From the NCBI RefSeq assembly GCF_000003855.2, contig NW_003101682.1, positions 1,677,148 to 1,741,147 of the forward strand: DNA of 64,000 nt, read 5' to 3'. Source of the stretch: Blastomyces gilchristii SLH14081 (taxonomy: Eukaryota; Ascomycota; Eurotiomycetes; Onygenales; Ajellomycetaceae). Positions 23,791 to 34,317 of the stretch are shown in pieces. Every line of letters starts with the position of its first letter. Positions within the stretch are counted from its first letter, which is position 1. The notes under the pieces are model-generated. The model saw only the letters and a program-made list of their open reading frames with translations, was not told where the DNA came from and searched no databases. Made by a program: the position numbers and the translations under genes.

Positions 23791-25183
23791 TTATTTAATT
23801 AAATGTAAAAAGAAAATATTCTTATCTATAATACAGCTGAAACTAGAACATGACTATTTCAAATCTTATATACAAAGATTTAATGATAGATTTAATTTAA
23901 TAGAATACTCATTCTATAATATAAATAAGAATTCTGAGTATATTATAATGCACTGTGTATTATATAATAGTCTCAGAGTCAGATTGAAAGAGAAGTATAA
24001 TCTAAATCAATTAAATATAAGATTCTTATTCTCAACTAAGACAGGAATTAAATACTTAATAGACTTTTTATCAGAAACTTAAGCAGCTATAAGAAAATAA
24101 CTAAATTCAGAAATATCTGAATATGAAGAGAAGAAAATTGATCAGATATAGTCTGTTAAAACAGCTATATACTATATTTTAATAATTTATTTTATTACAG
24201 TCTCTCTTTACTTTACTTTTTTCTTTCTATTCTTTTCTATCTATCTATTTAATATATCTATCTTTAAGACTGTGTTCTCTTTTCTTTTATTATGATATTA
24301 TTAAGTGATTTCAAAGTATTAGAAGATGTTGAAATACTGTAATTTATAAATAGTTTTTATATTCTGAGCTGAAATTTTCTGATTTTATATATTTGAAATT
24401 GATGAATGTATAATAGTTAACTTTATAGATATAGAAAAAACTCTGAGAACTAAAAGTTCTTAGATAAATATCATAGTCTCTGACTGTATATATCTATAAT
24501 TAAAGAATAATAATAATAATAATATAGCTAATAACTTAGTTATAAAATAATATAAATTAGCTTCTTCATTTTTTTATTAAAAATCATTAGATTTTCTATC
24601 TTTTTTATTAATATTTCACTTACTGTCTGAGCTAGAGCTACTATATCTGCTACTTCACTGCTTTTTTAGTTGTGAAGAATGAAAAATTTGATTGATTAAT
24701 AGATTGAGTGAATGAATGAGTGAGTGATTGAAAGGTTGAAAGTCAATTATTAACTGATTATTACTGTATTGTGCGAGGTTGGGGTCATAATTATGTAATG
24801 AGGTCAAGTGGCGCACTTAGCAAGGTCAAGTTTTCTGTATACACGTTATCAGATGAACATCCTTGAAAACATGGTCTTGAGACTCAGATGTGCACTATCT
24901 ACTGAAATTGTCCGCAAAATATATGAGCAGTCTTCATCAATCCAAGCTGCAAGGACACCTGCTGGCGGAGCCTGCGTTTCAATTTGTTTGCATTTGATTT
25001 GCAATCTGAGATGCCATCAGTGCAGGGAAGATTGTAGAACTGATTGATTGACTGGTGGCATCATCTTCTTGTGGGGAAAAAACCTTCAATACAGGTGAAA
25101 GATCAAGGGCAAATAGTAAAAGTTGTGCAACAAGTCACCTAACGCCCCTAGTTAACTAGAACTATTAACTACTCTACTCCGTA
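23791..25183. other. End of AT-rich block and transition to the gene block
   Basis: From 23791 to about 24780 the sequence is extremely AT-rich with no recognisable element. CpG sites and normal GC return from about 24780. Between 24780 and 25183 there is a 79-codon open frame (24808-25047) without a known domain, which I do not call as a gene. Confidence 0.6.
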
Positions 25184-25822
25184 CGGAGGGCGCTATCAAA
25201 AGAATTGCGCCGGCAAAAAGACAGCTAGACAGTGCCACAAATCTTGGCGGAAATTCACACTGTAATTTATACTGAATATTGATTATCCATTGTCTCCACT
25301 GCTATCTTTTTAATGTGTAAGTTAATCTGTCTGCCAATCTCACCTCACAGCCAGGTGAGTATTCTATTTCTTCATCTGCTCATGCTGCCTTTCTTCTCTA
25401 TATTCATTATCATCTTCTAACTCTATAATCTTTATTGATCATGTTAAATTTTTGCAAGAATAGTATCTTTAATGCTACTACTTTCTTGAGTTGTTCAGCC
25501 AGATTTGAGAGCATCTCTAAGTCATTCATTGTGAAGTATAATATGTGACAGTTCAGGATTAAATCCGCGTTCAATTGCATATTTATATATATAGTTGATT
25601 TGGCTCTTTGAGATCTAGGTGATTTTCATGATTTCAGCATTTGACTTGCCAAAATAGGATGATTTAAGAGTCACTATAAGAGCTCTTGTAGCCAGACAAT
25701 CTCATATAAATAGAATGCAGGGTGATTAGAAGCTAAATATAATTACTCATTAAAACATAGTGATATTTCTTAGCTGTATCAATTGAATCTGAGCGGCGCA
25801 ATTCTTTTGATAGCGCCCTCCG
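25184..25822. mobile_element. Mariner-type MITE with perfect 29-bp inverted repeats
   Basis: This 639-bp element is bounded by perfect inverted repeats of 29 bp (25184-25212 and 25794-25822), beginning CGGAGGGCGCTATCAAAAGA. It is flanked by TA at 25182-25183 and 25823-25824, the duplication used by Tc1/mariner transposons. The inside is AT-rich and non-coding, so it is non-autonomous. It ends 206 bp upstream of the MAPKKK start codon and therefore lies in that gene's promoter region. Confidence 0.88.
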
Positions 25823-26028
25823 TACTCGTAGTAACCCATGTCCACTGCCCAGCCACACCGCGAACTATTGGTTTTTACGCACCGCCACACCGCCCGCTCG
25901 AGCTGTCGCTTTGCCCTATCTGGCTAGTTGCGCGGGTTTGAACCTCTCGAGCCAGCTCCAGACCAAGAACCACCACCCAGCATCAGGGTGAACCACCCGC
26001 ACGTTGCTTATGGTCGAACCTACAAGCC

Positions 26029-29000
26029 ATGGACCGCACTGACTCTGCTTCCACCCCTGACACGGAAGCGTCGAGGGCTACTGGTTACTTCCCCCCTCAT
26101 CAACCGTACCTCGCTCCAGAGCGCGAACCCACAGAAACCCCGCGCCCTGCTAACGCTGGGTTTTCGCCCGTCTCGGTCCCTGCCTCCCAGTCGGCGTACT
26201 CGTCATGGTCTCCTATTTTGACTCGCCCTCGCGGTAGCAGTGGCAGCGGTGCTTCCATGAACGCGCTTGAACAACCCCTTCCTCCAGATATGGCCGCTAT
26301 GAATGATCGTGACTTGAGGCCTCAACGTCCGCCCGGGCCAGCGAGGACGCCATCCAACACATATGCTCCTGCCAGGAAGCCCCCTCAATTCACCCCACTT
26401 CACTCCAGCACTCAGGTACCCCTTGCTACCAAACGCCCTACACGACGAGACCCAGATGCGAGATACCGTGCCCAGGAGAAGGCCTACGTGCAGCGAGTGC
26501 GCCAGGGACCTAATGAATGGTTCAATTTTGACACGCAGCTCCCTGGCCTGAGTTTTGCCGCCGATTCCGAACCAGAGGAAGAATCCCCTTCATCAGAGTC
26601 ACAGTTTGACAACGATCCTTTCGACCCTGACACCCACCTCGTCTTAGAAGATGACGATGCCCAACCCACGCTTGAGGAGCTGCAGGATCCCAAAAATAAA
26701 GAAAGACTTGAGTGGTATTCTATGCTGGCGTCGGTCCTTAAAGGTGATGTTATTAGGCAGGAGAAGCAGCGGCTAATTGGGACAATGGAACAGAAAAGCC
26801 GTGAGGTATGGAATTTGGAAATTTTTGTCGGAGCCAAAGCAGCGAGGTTTGGGCGCCCGCTTCCTTTACAAAAGAAATTTGTCGAGTATCAGATAAGCAA
26901 CCTCGGCCCTCTCATTGAGGACATCATATCCTTTGAGATCAAGGGGGAAACACAAGTTGGGAAACCTCCTCTGAAACAAGTTGAAGATGTCGTGGAGAAG
27001 ATCGAAAAGTGCGAGAGCCTCTACCCCAGTAGGCGAATCCTACAAGCAGAGCATCCTCGCGCGGCATCGGAAGAATTCCAAGAAAGTTGCGATGCTATCA
27101 TCGCGTGGCATAATACAACCATGTCCATTAACACGGAGCTTGCCATCCTGCAAAGATGGGTGGGTAACGAAGAATTGGATTTCGCGAAGCCCATGACGAT
27201 GTCGTCCCTTGCAGCAGATTTGTCAGACGAAGGATCTTTTCTCGACCGTATAATGAAGGAAGACGGACTTAAAACTCTTCAAATCACCGATAACATCTAT
27301 GATAACGATAAGAAGAAGGAGCCTTCTATCTTGGATGGTATTGGTGGTGTTATTAAAAAGGCGAAAAGCACATTAATTGAGAACGCGGAAGCATTTGCCA
27401 AACGCCATCTTCCACCTTACATCGAGGAACTATTAACCCTCATAAACTTCCCTTCACGCCTTATTCAGGAAGTCATCCGACTGCGGCTTTCCTATGCTAG
27501 GAAAATGAAGGATCCCGCCTTGCAATCCCCCATCTTGGTCGACCAAATGATCTCACAGTTCCAAATATTGCTGAAGGTTGCTGTGGATATCAAACAACGC
27601 TATCTCATCATCTCGGATCCCGAGCCTGGTTGGGATCTCCCACCGTGCGTTGACGAAAACTTTGACAACGTAGTCGTTGACGGACTGAAGTACTATTTCA
27701 AACTACTAAACTGGAAGCTAAGTGCCAATAAGAACACTTTCAAGGAAGCGGAGATTTTGGAAGGGGAGTGGGAGTTCTCGAATGAAATTGGCCGACAACT
27801 TGAGAATGGAGATATTGAGGTGGCTGAACAGTTTAGGTATGCGTTGCTTTTTTTGTGTTTGTGTACATGAAAGCGGATGTGGGGATCTTATTGCTCATGC
27901 ACCCGTAGTACTTTAACCGCTAAATCCCTCCAACGATTAATGATCCACTTTGAGCGGGAGTTACATAGTAGACCGGAAGAAGATGCCGTCGAGACGGAGA
28001 AACGCTACAAGCAGATTTTTGATTCAGTCCGGGTCCGCCAGCGAAAGCTTTTTCGGTTTTCTCGTCTTTTGCGACAGCGATTCGAAAATGCAACCGAATT
28101 CAATTTGCGGGAGGATATGGTAGACACGTTGTCGGAGGCTCTCCTGGCCTCGGGTCATTTTCTGGTTACTTCTCACGATTCCGTGGGCCAGAAGGGGGTT
28201 CATTTGATTGCATCGCCTTCCTTATACGGGCGACCCAAGGATATCCAGTCTATCCTAGGCACGTCCTTCCGTTCTGAAGATTCTCCTGAAGATCCTTCCA
28301 ACCCCTATGTTCTTGTCGTCCGCCCTGAAAAGGGCCTGGTTTGGAATGGTAAAAGGATGGAAGTGGACCTCTTAGAACATCCCACTGATGTTAGATTTGG
28401 GAAACTACGCCTTGTTGCAGACGGATCTCAACAACGGCTCCAGAATGCCCGCCTAGCTTTGACTAGACTTACTGGGCTACAGCTGGATATTACCATTGAA
28501 CAGCGCGCCAACTTGGGTCGAGTGAATGTTGAGCTGAACAAGATCAAGAAGACTGCTTACAAACTTTCAACAGGCATCATTGATAGTGTCGAAATCATCA
28601 GAAGACAGAGCAAAAACGCAGAAAACCATGAACTCATCCAATCCTGTTTCGCATTCGCTACGGAATTTGGCAAGCGATCCTTAATGTATATGGATGCCAG
28701 CCGACGTTCGTTGAACCATTCCAAGCTTATCAATTTGGCGCTTGATTGGGTTTCCTTCATTTGCGATGATTGTGACGCTGCCGATCGCAAAACTTTTAAA
28801 TGGGCTGTTGCGGCTCTTGAATTTGCTATGATAGTAACGCATGGCCAAAACGTACTTGCCATCAGCGATGAAGATTATTGCCTTCTCCGACTTAAAGTGG
28901 CCGGATGTATGTCACTTTTAATTTCCCATTTCGATATCATGGGCGCAAGATCATCGTTGGCAGCCCAAGCTGAGCAACAACACGCGGATCCTTCCGGGCA

Positions 29001-30141
29001 AGGATTCAGAAAACTTGATCTGAGCCGGATTACGGATGATGATCAAGCTTCACGGGAGGTTCAAGAAAGGCGGGAGGAGCTCTTTGCGGAAATTGATTTG
29101 GCTAGAATCGAGGCTGATGCCAAGCGTCAAGCTCTGGGTAAAGTTCTCGAAGGTGTCAATGAAGCGGATCGATCTGTCACTGTTCTGTCCTCATCGGCAA
29201 CAAACGTCACATTACGATGGCAGCAAGGCCAGTTTATCGGTGGAGGGACATCTGGCTCGGTCTATGCTGCTATTGATTTGGATACTAGTTACCTGATGGC
29301 TGTGAAGGAAATCCGCCTCCAGGAACCTTCCGTAATTCCAGGAGCTGCTCAACAAATCCGCGACGAGATGGGTGTTCTCGAAGTGCTCGATCACCCTAAT
29401 ATTATTTCGTACTACGGTATTGAGGTGCACCGGGATAAGGTATATATTTTCATGGAATACTGCTCTGGCGGGTCTCTCGCAACCCTCTTGGAGCATGGTC
29501 GAATCGAAGACGAGATGGTCATTATGGTATACACTCTCCAGATGTTGGAGGGCTTGGCGTATCTCCACCAGGCTGGCATTGTCCATCGCGATATCAAACC
29601 CGCAAACATATTGCTTGACCATAATGGAGTCATCAAATATGTCGATTTCGGTGCGGCAATGGTCATCGCCCGCCAAGGCAAAACTCTAGCTGCCATGGAT
29701 CATTACTCGTCAGGCGCAAGAGATGGAAGGGGCCAGGCGAAGGACGCACTTGGGCAGAGGAAGAACCAAAAGTCGGTGACAGGCACTCCAATGTACATGT
29801 CGCCAGAACTAGTCAGGGGAGAAGTTGGCCATACATCCGGCCGCCATGGGTGCATGGATATCTGGTCGCTTGGATGTGTCATTCTCGAAATGGCCACGGG
29901 CCACCGACCCTGGGCAGGCGTTGACAACGAATGGGCAATCATGTACAAGATTGCGCAGGGCAGCCAACCACAGCTACCCACCCCAGACCAGCTCAGTCCA
30001 ATGGGCATCGATTTCATCAAACGATGCTTTGAGATAGACCCCGTCAAACGACCAAGTGCGACAGAGCTTCTCCAGCATGAGTGGATTGTTAGTATTCGGC
30101 AACAGGTTGTTGCTGAGCCTCAGACCCCTAGCAGCGAGTGA
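26029..30141 (+). CDS. SSK2: SSK2/SskB-type MAP kinase kinase kinase (HOG pathway)
   Basis: Two exons, 26029-27836 and 27909-30141, joined over a 72-bp intron (GTATGC...GTAG), encode about 1346 residues. The join restores a continuous EQFSTLTAKSLQRL. The N-terminal ~140 residues are Pro/Ser-rich and disordered. The long middle part matches the regulatory region of Ssk2/Ssk22/Wis4 kinases. The C-terminal kinase domain (about 1040-1331) has the glycine loop GGGTSGSV (~1046), AVK lysine, HRDIKPANILL (~1162), DFG (~1182) and GTPMYMSPE. In this family the kinase is activated by the response regulator Ssk1 and phosphorylates the MAPKK Pbs2, which then activates Hog1 in osmotic and oxidative stress. 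A MITE lies just upstream. The start at 26029 is the first ATG in the frame and leaves a full-length protein. Confidence 0.93.
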
Positions 30142-31138
30142 GGGAGCATGAGTGGTGGTAGTGGACCGTCGAGTGGTGGGAATAGTCGGTAGAACCCAAG
30201 AAATATGCTTTGAGCATATATCCATCTATCTATTTACTAATTGGAGTACAACGCGCATCCCCCTGACTTTCCGAAGTCTACGCGAACCCTTTCGAACTAG
30301 TGAGAGTAAACGAAATCACCACTTTCAACTATATATACATTTTCCTTGAGCATATATTATGCTCCAAAGGGAAATCAAAGCACATAGCCAGCGTTTGCGG
30401 GTTGGGCAAGAAGATTGGTTTGGGATGAATGGCTGAAATGTCATGAGCTCATTCCTTTGTGTTCGGCTTTTATTTGTCCAAATGGTGAGATACCCGATTG
30501 TGGAAATATCTATATTACTCTCATGATTTTCTTCTTCATGGTTCCCGCTCTCATTCTGTCGTTGTCCTTGATCGTCCTTTATTGCTATTTATTGCTTGGG
30601 TGTGATTTCTTCTGCGCGGGGAATGGATCTTTGGGTGTTGATTAGCGAACTGAGCAGATTTGCATTTATTTAACTTCCACTTGAATTCTGGATGCGGCAC
30701 CACCTGACTCCTACAGGCGTGGCGGTTTCGTTTTCCATTCAGGGCGTTGTCACAGGGCCGTGGGGGAATTAAAAAACACCTCAAGACGCCAATGGTGGTG
30801 CCGGAATACGTGGTACTCGTCCTCCCCAATTTTATCCCTATTTCATAGCTGTATCTCATAAATGCTAACTATCTTGTGAGGTCTTGAGGAAATATTTAGG
30901 CAGTGCCGCAGTGGCAGGGGTGTGTTTGAGAGCTTGAGCACTGATGTAAGTGCCTGGTTGCTCAGGGCGCACTTAAGCAATCCTGGCTTCGAGATGCAGC
31001 ACTCTGATGTTTGAACATGCAGGAGATTATTGATTAAAAAGAGATTCAGAAGATTAAATTTATCAGTTTGATTCAGTTGTGAGCTCTCTTATAAATACAG
31101 CAGCAGATAAGAAATAAACTATTTATAATCAAACTAGA
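30142..31138. other. Intergenic region downstream of the MAPKKK
   Basis: Contains the MAPKKK 3' end region, then ordinary sequence without a supported gene. From about 30890 the composition shifts, and 31020-31130 is AT-rich and CpG-free like the mutated repeats of the left arm, suggesting a short repeat remnant next to the ankyrin pseudogene. Confidence 0.5.
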
Positions 31139-31823
31139 CGACCGGGATAACTGTGCACTTTATTACCCCAGCGAATCAGGCCATGAAACAATTAGTTTCC
31201 ATGCTCTTGGAACAGAGGGCAGATCCGAATGTAGCTTGTGGGTTTTACGGGAGCCTCCGCCAAAAGGCCACGAGGAAATTGCGAAGATCCTTCTCGATCA
31301 TGGAGCACAGAACGATGTACAGTACATGTACATGTACATACAAAATACAAAGGCGTATTACTCCAGCGCCTTCGATCTGTCCATACAGCAAAGAAATCGG
31401 AAAATCACGCGTCTTTGATTGATAATGGAGTTGACACATGTGGGGTACATGGCACTGCAATGCAGGGATTACCGTCTTGCAAATATGTTGCTTGATGAAG
31501 GAGCCGATGTCAATTGCCAATACTGCCCACATATGGGACGGCTTGGCGATTGCTTCGGGTAATTTGAATATGGATATGGTGACGCTGCTGCTTGATAGAG
31601 GAGCGGATATTAATGCTCTAGGCGGTGAGATGGGAAGTCCTCTCCAAGCTGCGAGTAGTGCATACTACGTGATTGGAATGAAGGTCATGCGTGTGGAGCA
31701 GACATTAATGCTGGAGATGAAAGAAGCGGAACTGCTCTAATAGCAGGAGCAGCGGGAGGCGATAAAGCATGTGTTAACTTGTTAATTGACGAGGGAGCGA
31801 ATGTCGACGCGCAGGGAGGAGTA
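31139..31823 (+). pseudogene. Ankyrin-repeat protein remnant, forward part
   Basis: Ankyrin repeat pieces in changing frames: LVSMLLEQRADPNVACG (~31190), GHEEIAKILLDHGAQNDVQ (~31265-31325), a block ending LLDEGADVNCQ (~31470-31510), NMDMVTLLLDRGADINALGG (~31570-31625) and GGDKACVNLLIDEGANVDAQ (~31755-31815). At least two frameshifts separate them, and no start or complete frame exists. ATGTAC repeats occur at 31322-31340. The coding direction flips after about 31823. Confidence 0.75.
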
Positions 31824-31859
31824 CTACTACTACTACCACCACCACTACCACCAACTACC

Positions 31860-32069
31860 AACGCCAGGGCAGACGATATTCACATCTGCTTTTCTATCGA
31901 TCAAAAGTTCAACGATATCCTCCAGCCCACGAGAAGAAGCACAATGGAGAGCAGTCCCGAAATCCCCACCCCGCGCATTGATATCTCTGCTCCCAGGTTA
32001 AGCAGCAGGTCCACGATAGCCCTCCTTTGCCCGAATTTCATGAAGATCTTAGATTGGACTGCAGCTTGA
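31860..32069 (-). pseudogene. Ankyrin-repeat remnant, inverted part
   Basis: The minus strand reads AIVDLLLNLGAE and then, after a one-base frame change, DINARGGDFGTALH followed by EDIVELLIDRKADVNIV, so two ankyrin repeats run opposite to the forward part. The two parts meet at a (TAC/CAC)n triplet tract (about 31823-31858). The remnant is probably one gene broken by an inversion. Two head-to-head paralogue fragments are the alternative. Confidence 0.68.
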
Positions 32070-32446
32070 AGGGCGCTTCCCTATTTTACCCCTAGCTACG
32101 GCGCTCCGCAACGGTCTCTTTTTGAAACTACATTTCCAGACCTATTTTGATTTCTTATATTCATCTCTAGTGGAAGGATATTTACCTATTAACTACACAT
32201 ATTAAAACGGTTATACATAGATTTAGGCCTTGGCTAGTTCTCAATTGTGATTGTGTTCTAATACCACTTGAGAGATAATCATCACGATCCAAATAATGGA
32301 GTTTACGGAAGGTAGCAAAACAATGATCTGTAAAATATTGTATAAGGAAGCATTTCAATTCGTGTATTTTTACGTGATAGCTATTCATTATTTGTGTTCG
32401 CATTTTAACAACATTGCGAACCTCGTCTCAAGTAATGCGTAGAGCA
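32070..32446. other. Intergenic, 3' side of eEF1B
   Basis: AT-rich sequence between the ankyrin remnant and the stop codon of eEF1B (minus strand). It presumably carries the eEF1B 3' untranslated region. I see no gene. Confidence 0.5.
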
Positions 32447-33878
32447 TTACGAACTTTTTTGCATAAGAACCTGCACGAAGGTGTTAGAGAAATGACATTG
32501 TTGGGGTGTTTTAGTTGTCTTCCCTTTGGTATTGGGAGATAGGAGAGGGGGACGAAGTAGACACTTACAACATCGGACGACATGACCCAGCCATCTTCAT
32601 CCTCTTCAGCTGGTCCTCTGGACTTTTTGGCTTCTTCGTAAGCATTGGTGCTCTCAGCTTCGCCAGCCCGTTTTGTGTTAACCTCGTCTACATCTTCCAC
32701 TTTCACGCCATTTTTCACTCCGCCCACATCTATTTTCACTCCGTAAGTGTCCCTCTTGACTTTTTCTTCGTCTTTTTCTCCTTCGTCATCATCTTCCTCG
32801 CCATCACCTGCCTCGGATGGGTCTCCAAATTGCTTCTGGATCAGGGCTTGAAGATTATCGATGGAGACTATGCTGTCCACAACCTCGAAAGCAACTAATA
32901 GTTTCCAGATGCCGTAACCAATTGGCTCAAAATGACGCCCGGTATATGTGACACCATTTTGTTTCACAAGGAGTGCTTTGACTTCAGCGGCCAACGCTCT
33001 CAAAGGGGTTTGGTCACCTAGTGGCGGTTAGTTCACGGCATCTCCAAAAAAGAACAGAATAACTTACTGCATGGTTTGATTCCGAGAACGACAGTAGTTT
33101 TAGCCTCCTTCTGTCCCTTAGCAGCCTTCTTTTTTCTATATTCTTCGAGATTCTTCTCTCTTTGAGCAACGAGTTCTGGATCTTCTTCCTCATCGTCGCT
33201 GCCGAAAAGGTCCATGTCATCGTCATCATCATCGCCCGCGGGTTTCTTAGCGATCACCGGGATATCGGCAGACTCGGGGCCGAACGAGGTGAACGACTGG
33301 GAAGGATCACCCTTGAGGGTAGCGAAATCAGATTCGTACGAAGCAATGTGCTTGTACCAACGGGCGGCATGGGGGTATTTGGCCGCGTCAGGAGCATTTT
33401 TGAATGCCTTGAATGTGACGACATCAGCTTGGGTGGGGGCATGGCTGATTTGGGTTAGTTATGTTGTGTTGTCTAAGAATACTGCAACGTGTATGGCGGG
33501 GTAATTTTTGTATTTTTATTTTATATATATCTTCAAAAATAAAAATAAAATAAAAATAAACAAGAAAAATCAACATCAGAAAGGCGAAAAATCGCGTAGG
33601 AAGTAGTCATTCAGCGGTGTCTTAAGCCGCCTCATAAACACGGACCAATTTATTTTCATCATTGAGAGAGGGAAGGAGAATCAAGTGCAAGCAGAATAAG
33701 AATCAAGAGGGGATCAAACTATGGGACTCACCCTTCCACGTAGCTTCGGGTGCTGAAGAAGTGATTGGCAACTTTCGAATTCAGGGCTCAGTCAGAACTC
33801 GTCGAGAAGTTTGCAGGGGAGACAACAAAAGCACTTACTGGCGAGGCCAGAGTCTGAAGAGAAGTCGGTGAAACCCAT
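32447..33878 (-). CDS. EFB1: Translation elongation factor eEF1B alpha (EF-1 beta)
   Basis: Five exons on the minus strand: 33839-33878, 33732-33771, 33068-33444, 32569-33017 and 32447-32470, giving 309 residues (MGFTDFSSDSGLA...VLMQKSS). It is the guanine nucleotide exchange factor that reloads eEF1A with GTP. The N-terminal GST-C-like part (HAPTQADVVTFKAF, AARWYKHIASYE) is followed by the acidic DLFGSDDEEED linker and the exchange domain (PIGYGIWKLLVAFEVVD). The family usually has about 215-230 residues. Here a ~70-residue acidic segment lies between IQKQFGD and WVMSSDV, just before the C-terminal MQK whose lysine acts in exchange. The usual Trp-Asp-Asp after VKP is Cys-Ser-Asp. I saw no good splice sites to remove the insert, but cDNA could change this. 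It shares a 439-bp upstream region with HSP78. Confidence 0.86.
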
Positions 33879-34317
33879 TGTCAGCGGCTGGGAGGTAATA
33901 GCTGTGATATTGGGAAGCTAAGAGACAACAGGAGGGTGGTGGGGAGAAGAGGAGATTGAGAGAAATTGTGTTGCGGAAGAAAAAGAAAATCAAGGGGAAG
34001 AAAAAGGAAGAAAATGCCAAGCATTTTGTGGCTAGGCGAAAATTCTGCAAAGGGAAGAGGGGCGGACGGGTGGATGACTCAGCATACAAGGCACGTGGCT
34101 AGCTTCCAATGATCTCATCGATAAACCTTCATCTTCGAGAGCTTTCGAGAAATCCTTCGATATATCCATTGCTGGCGCTGACTGACCCCGTGCTCCTCCT
34201 TTTTAGTAGTTAGATATGTTGTCAACAATCATATTTCGTGCGCGGTAGCTGGCAATTTTCTTTTCTTTTCTTTTTTTTTCTTTTTTTTTTCCACCCTGCT
34301 TCTTTTCCTAGCCAACA
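33879..34317. promoter_or_regulatory. Shared upstream region of eEF1B (-) and HSP78 (+)
   Basis: These 439 bp separate the two divergent start codons. A pyrimidine-rich tract (TTTTCTTTTC units, 34258-34311) directly precedes HSP78, a common feature of fungal promoters near transcription starts. A heat-shock-element-like cluster lies at 34134-34159. Confidence 0.6.
34134..34159. promoter_or_regulatory. Putative heat-shock element upstream of HSP78
   Basis: The stretch contains TTCGAGAG, then TTCGAGAA (a TTCnnGAA unit at 34144-34151) and a further TTCGA. Arrays of inverted nGAAn units bind heat shock factor. The position, about 160-185 bp before the start of a mitochondrial heat-shock protein, supports the reading. 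The spacing to the outer units is not perfect. Confidence 0.45.

Noticed and set aside
24808..25047. 79-codon open frame between the transposon block and the mariner-type MITE
   Set aside because: No domain, no splice partners and no clear start context; likely chance.
30930..31010. Possible tRNA-derived (SINE-like) sequence with a B-box-like GGCTTCGAGATGC
   Set aside because: The match to the B-box consensus is partial, no A box at the right distance and no cloverleaf could be drawn.
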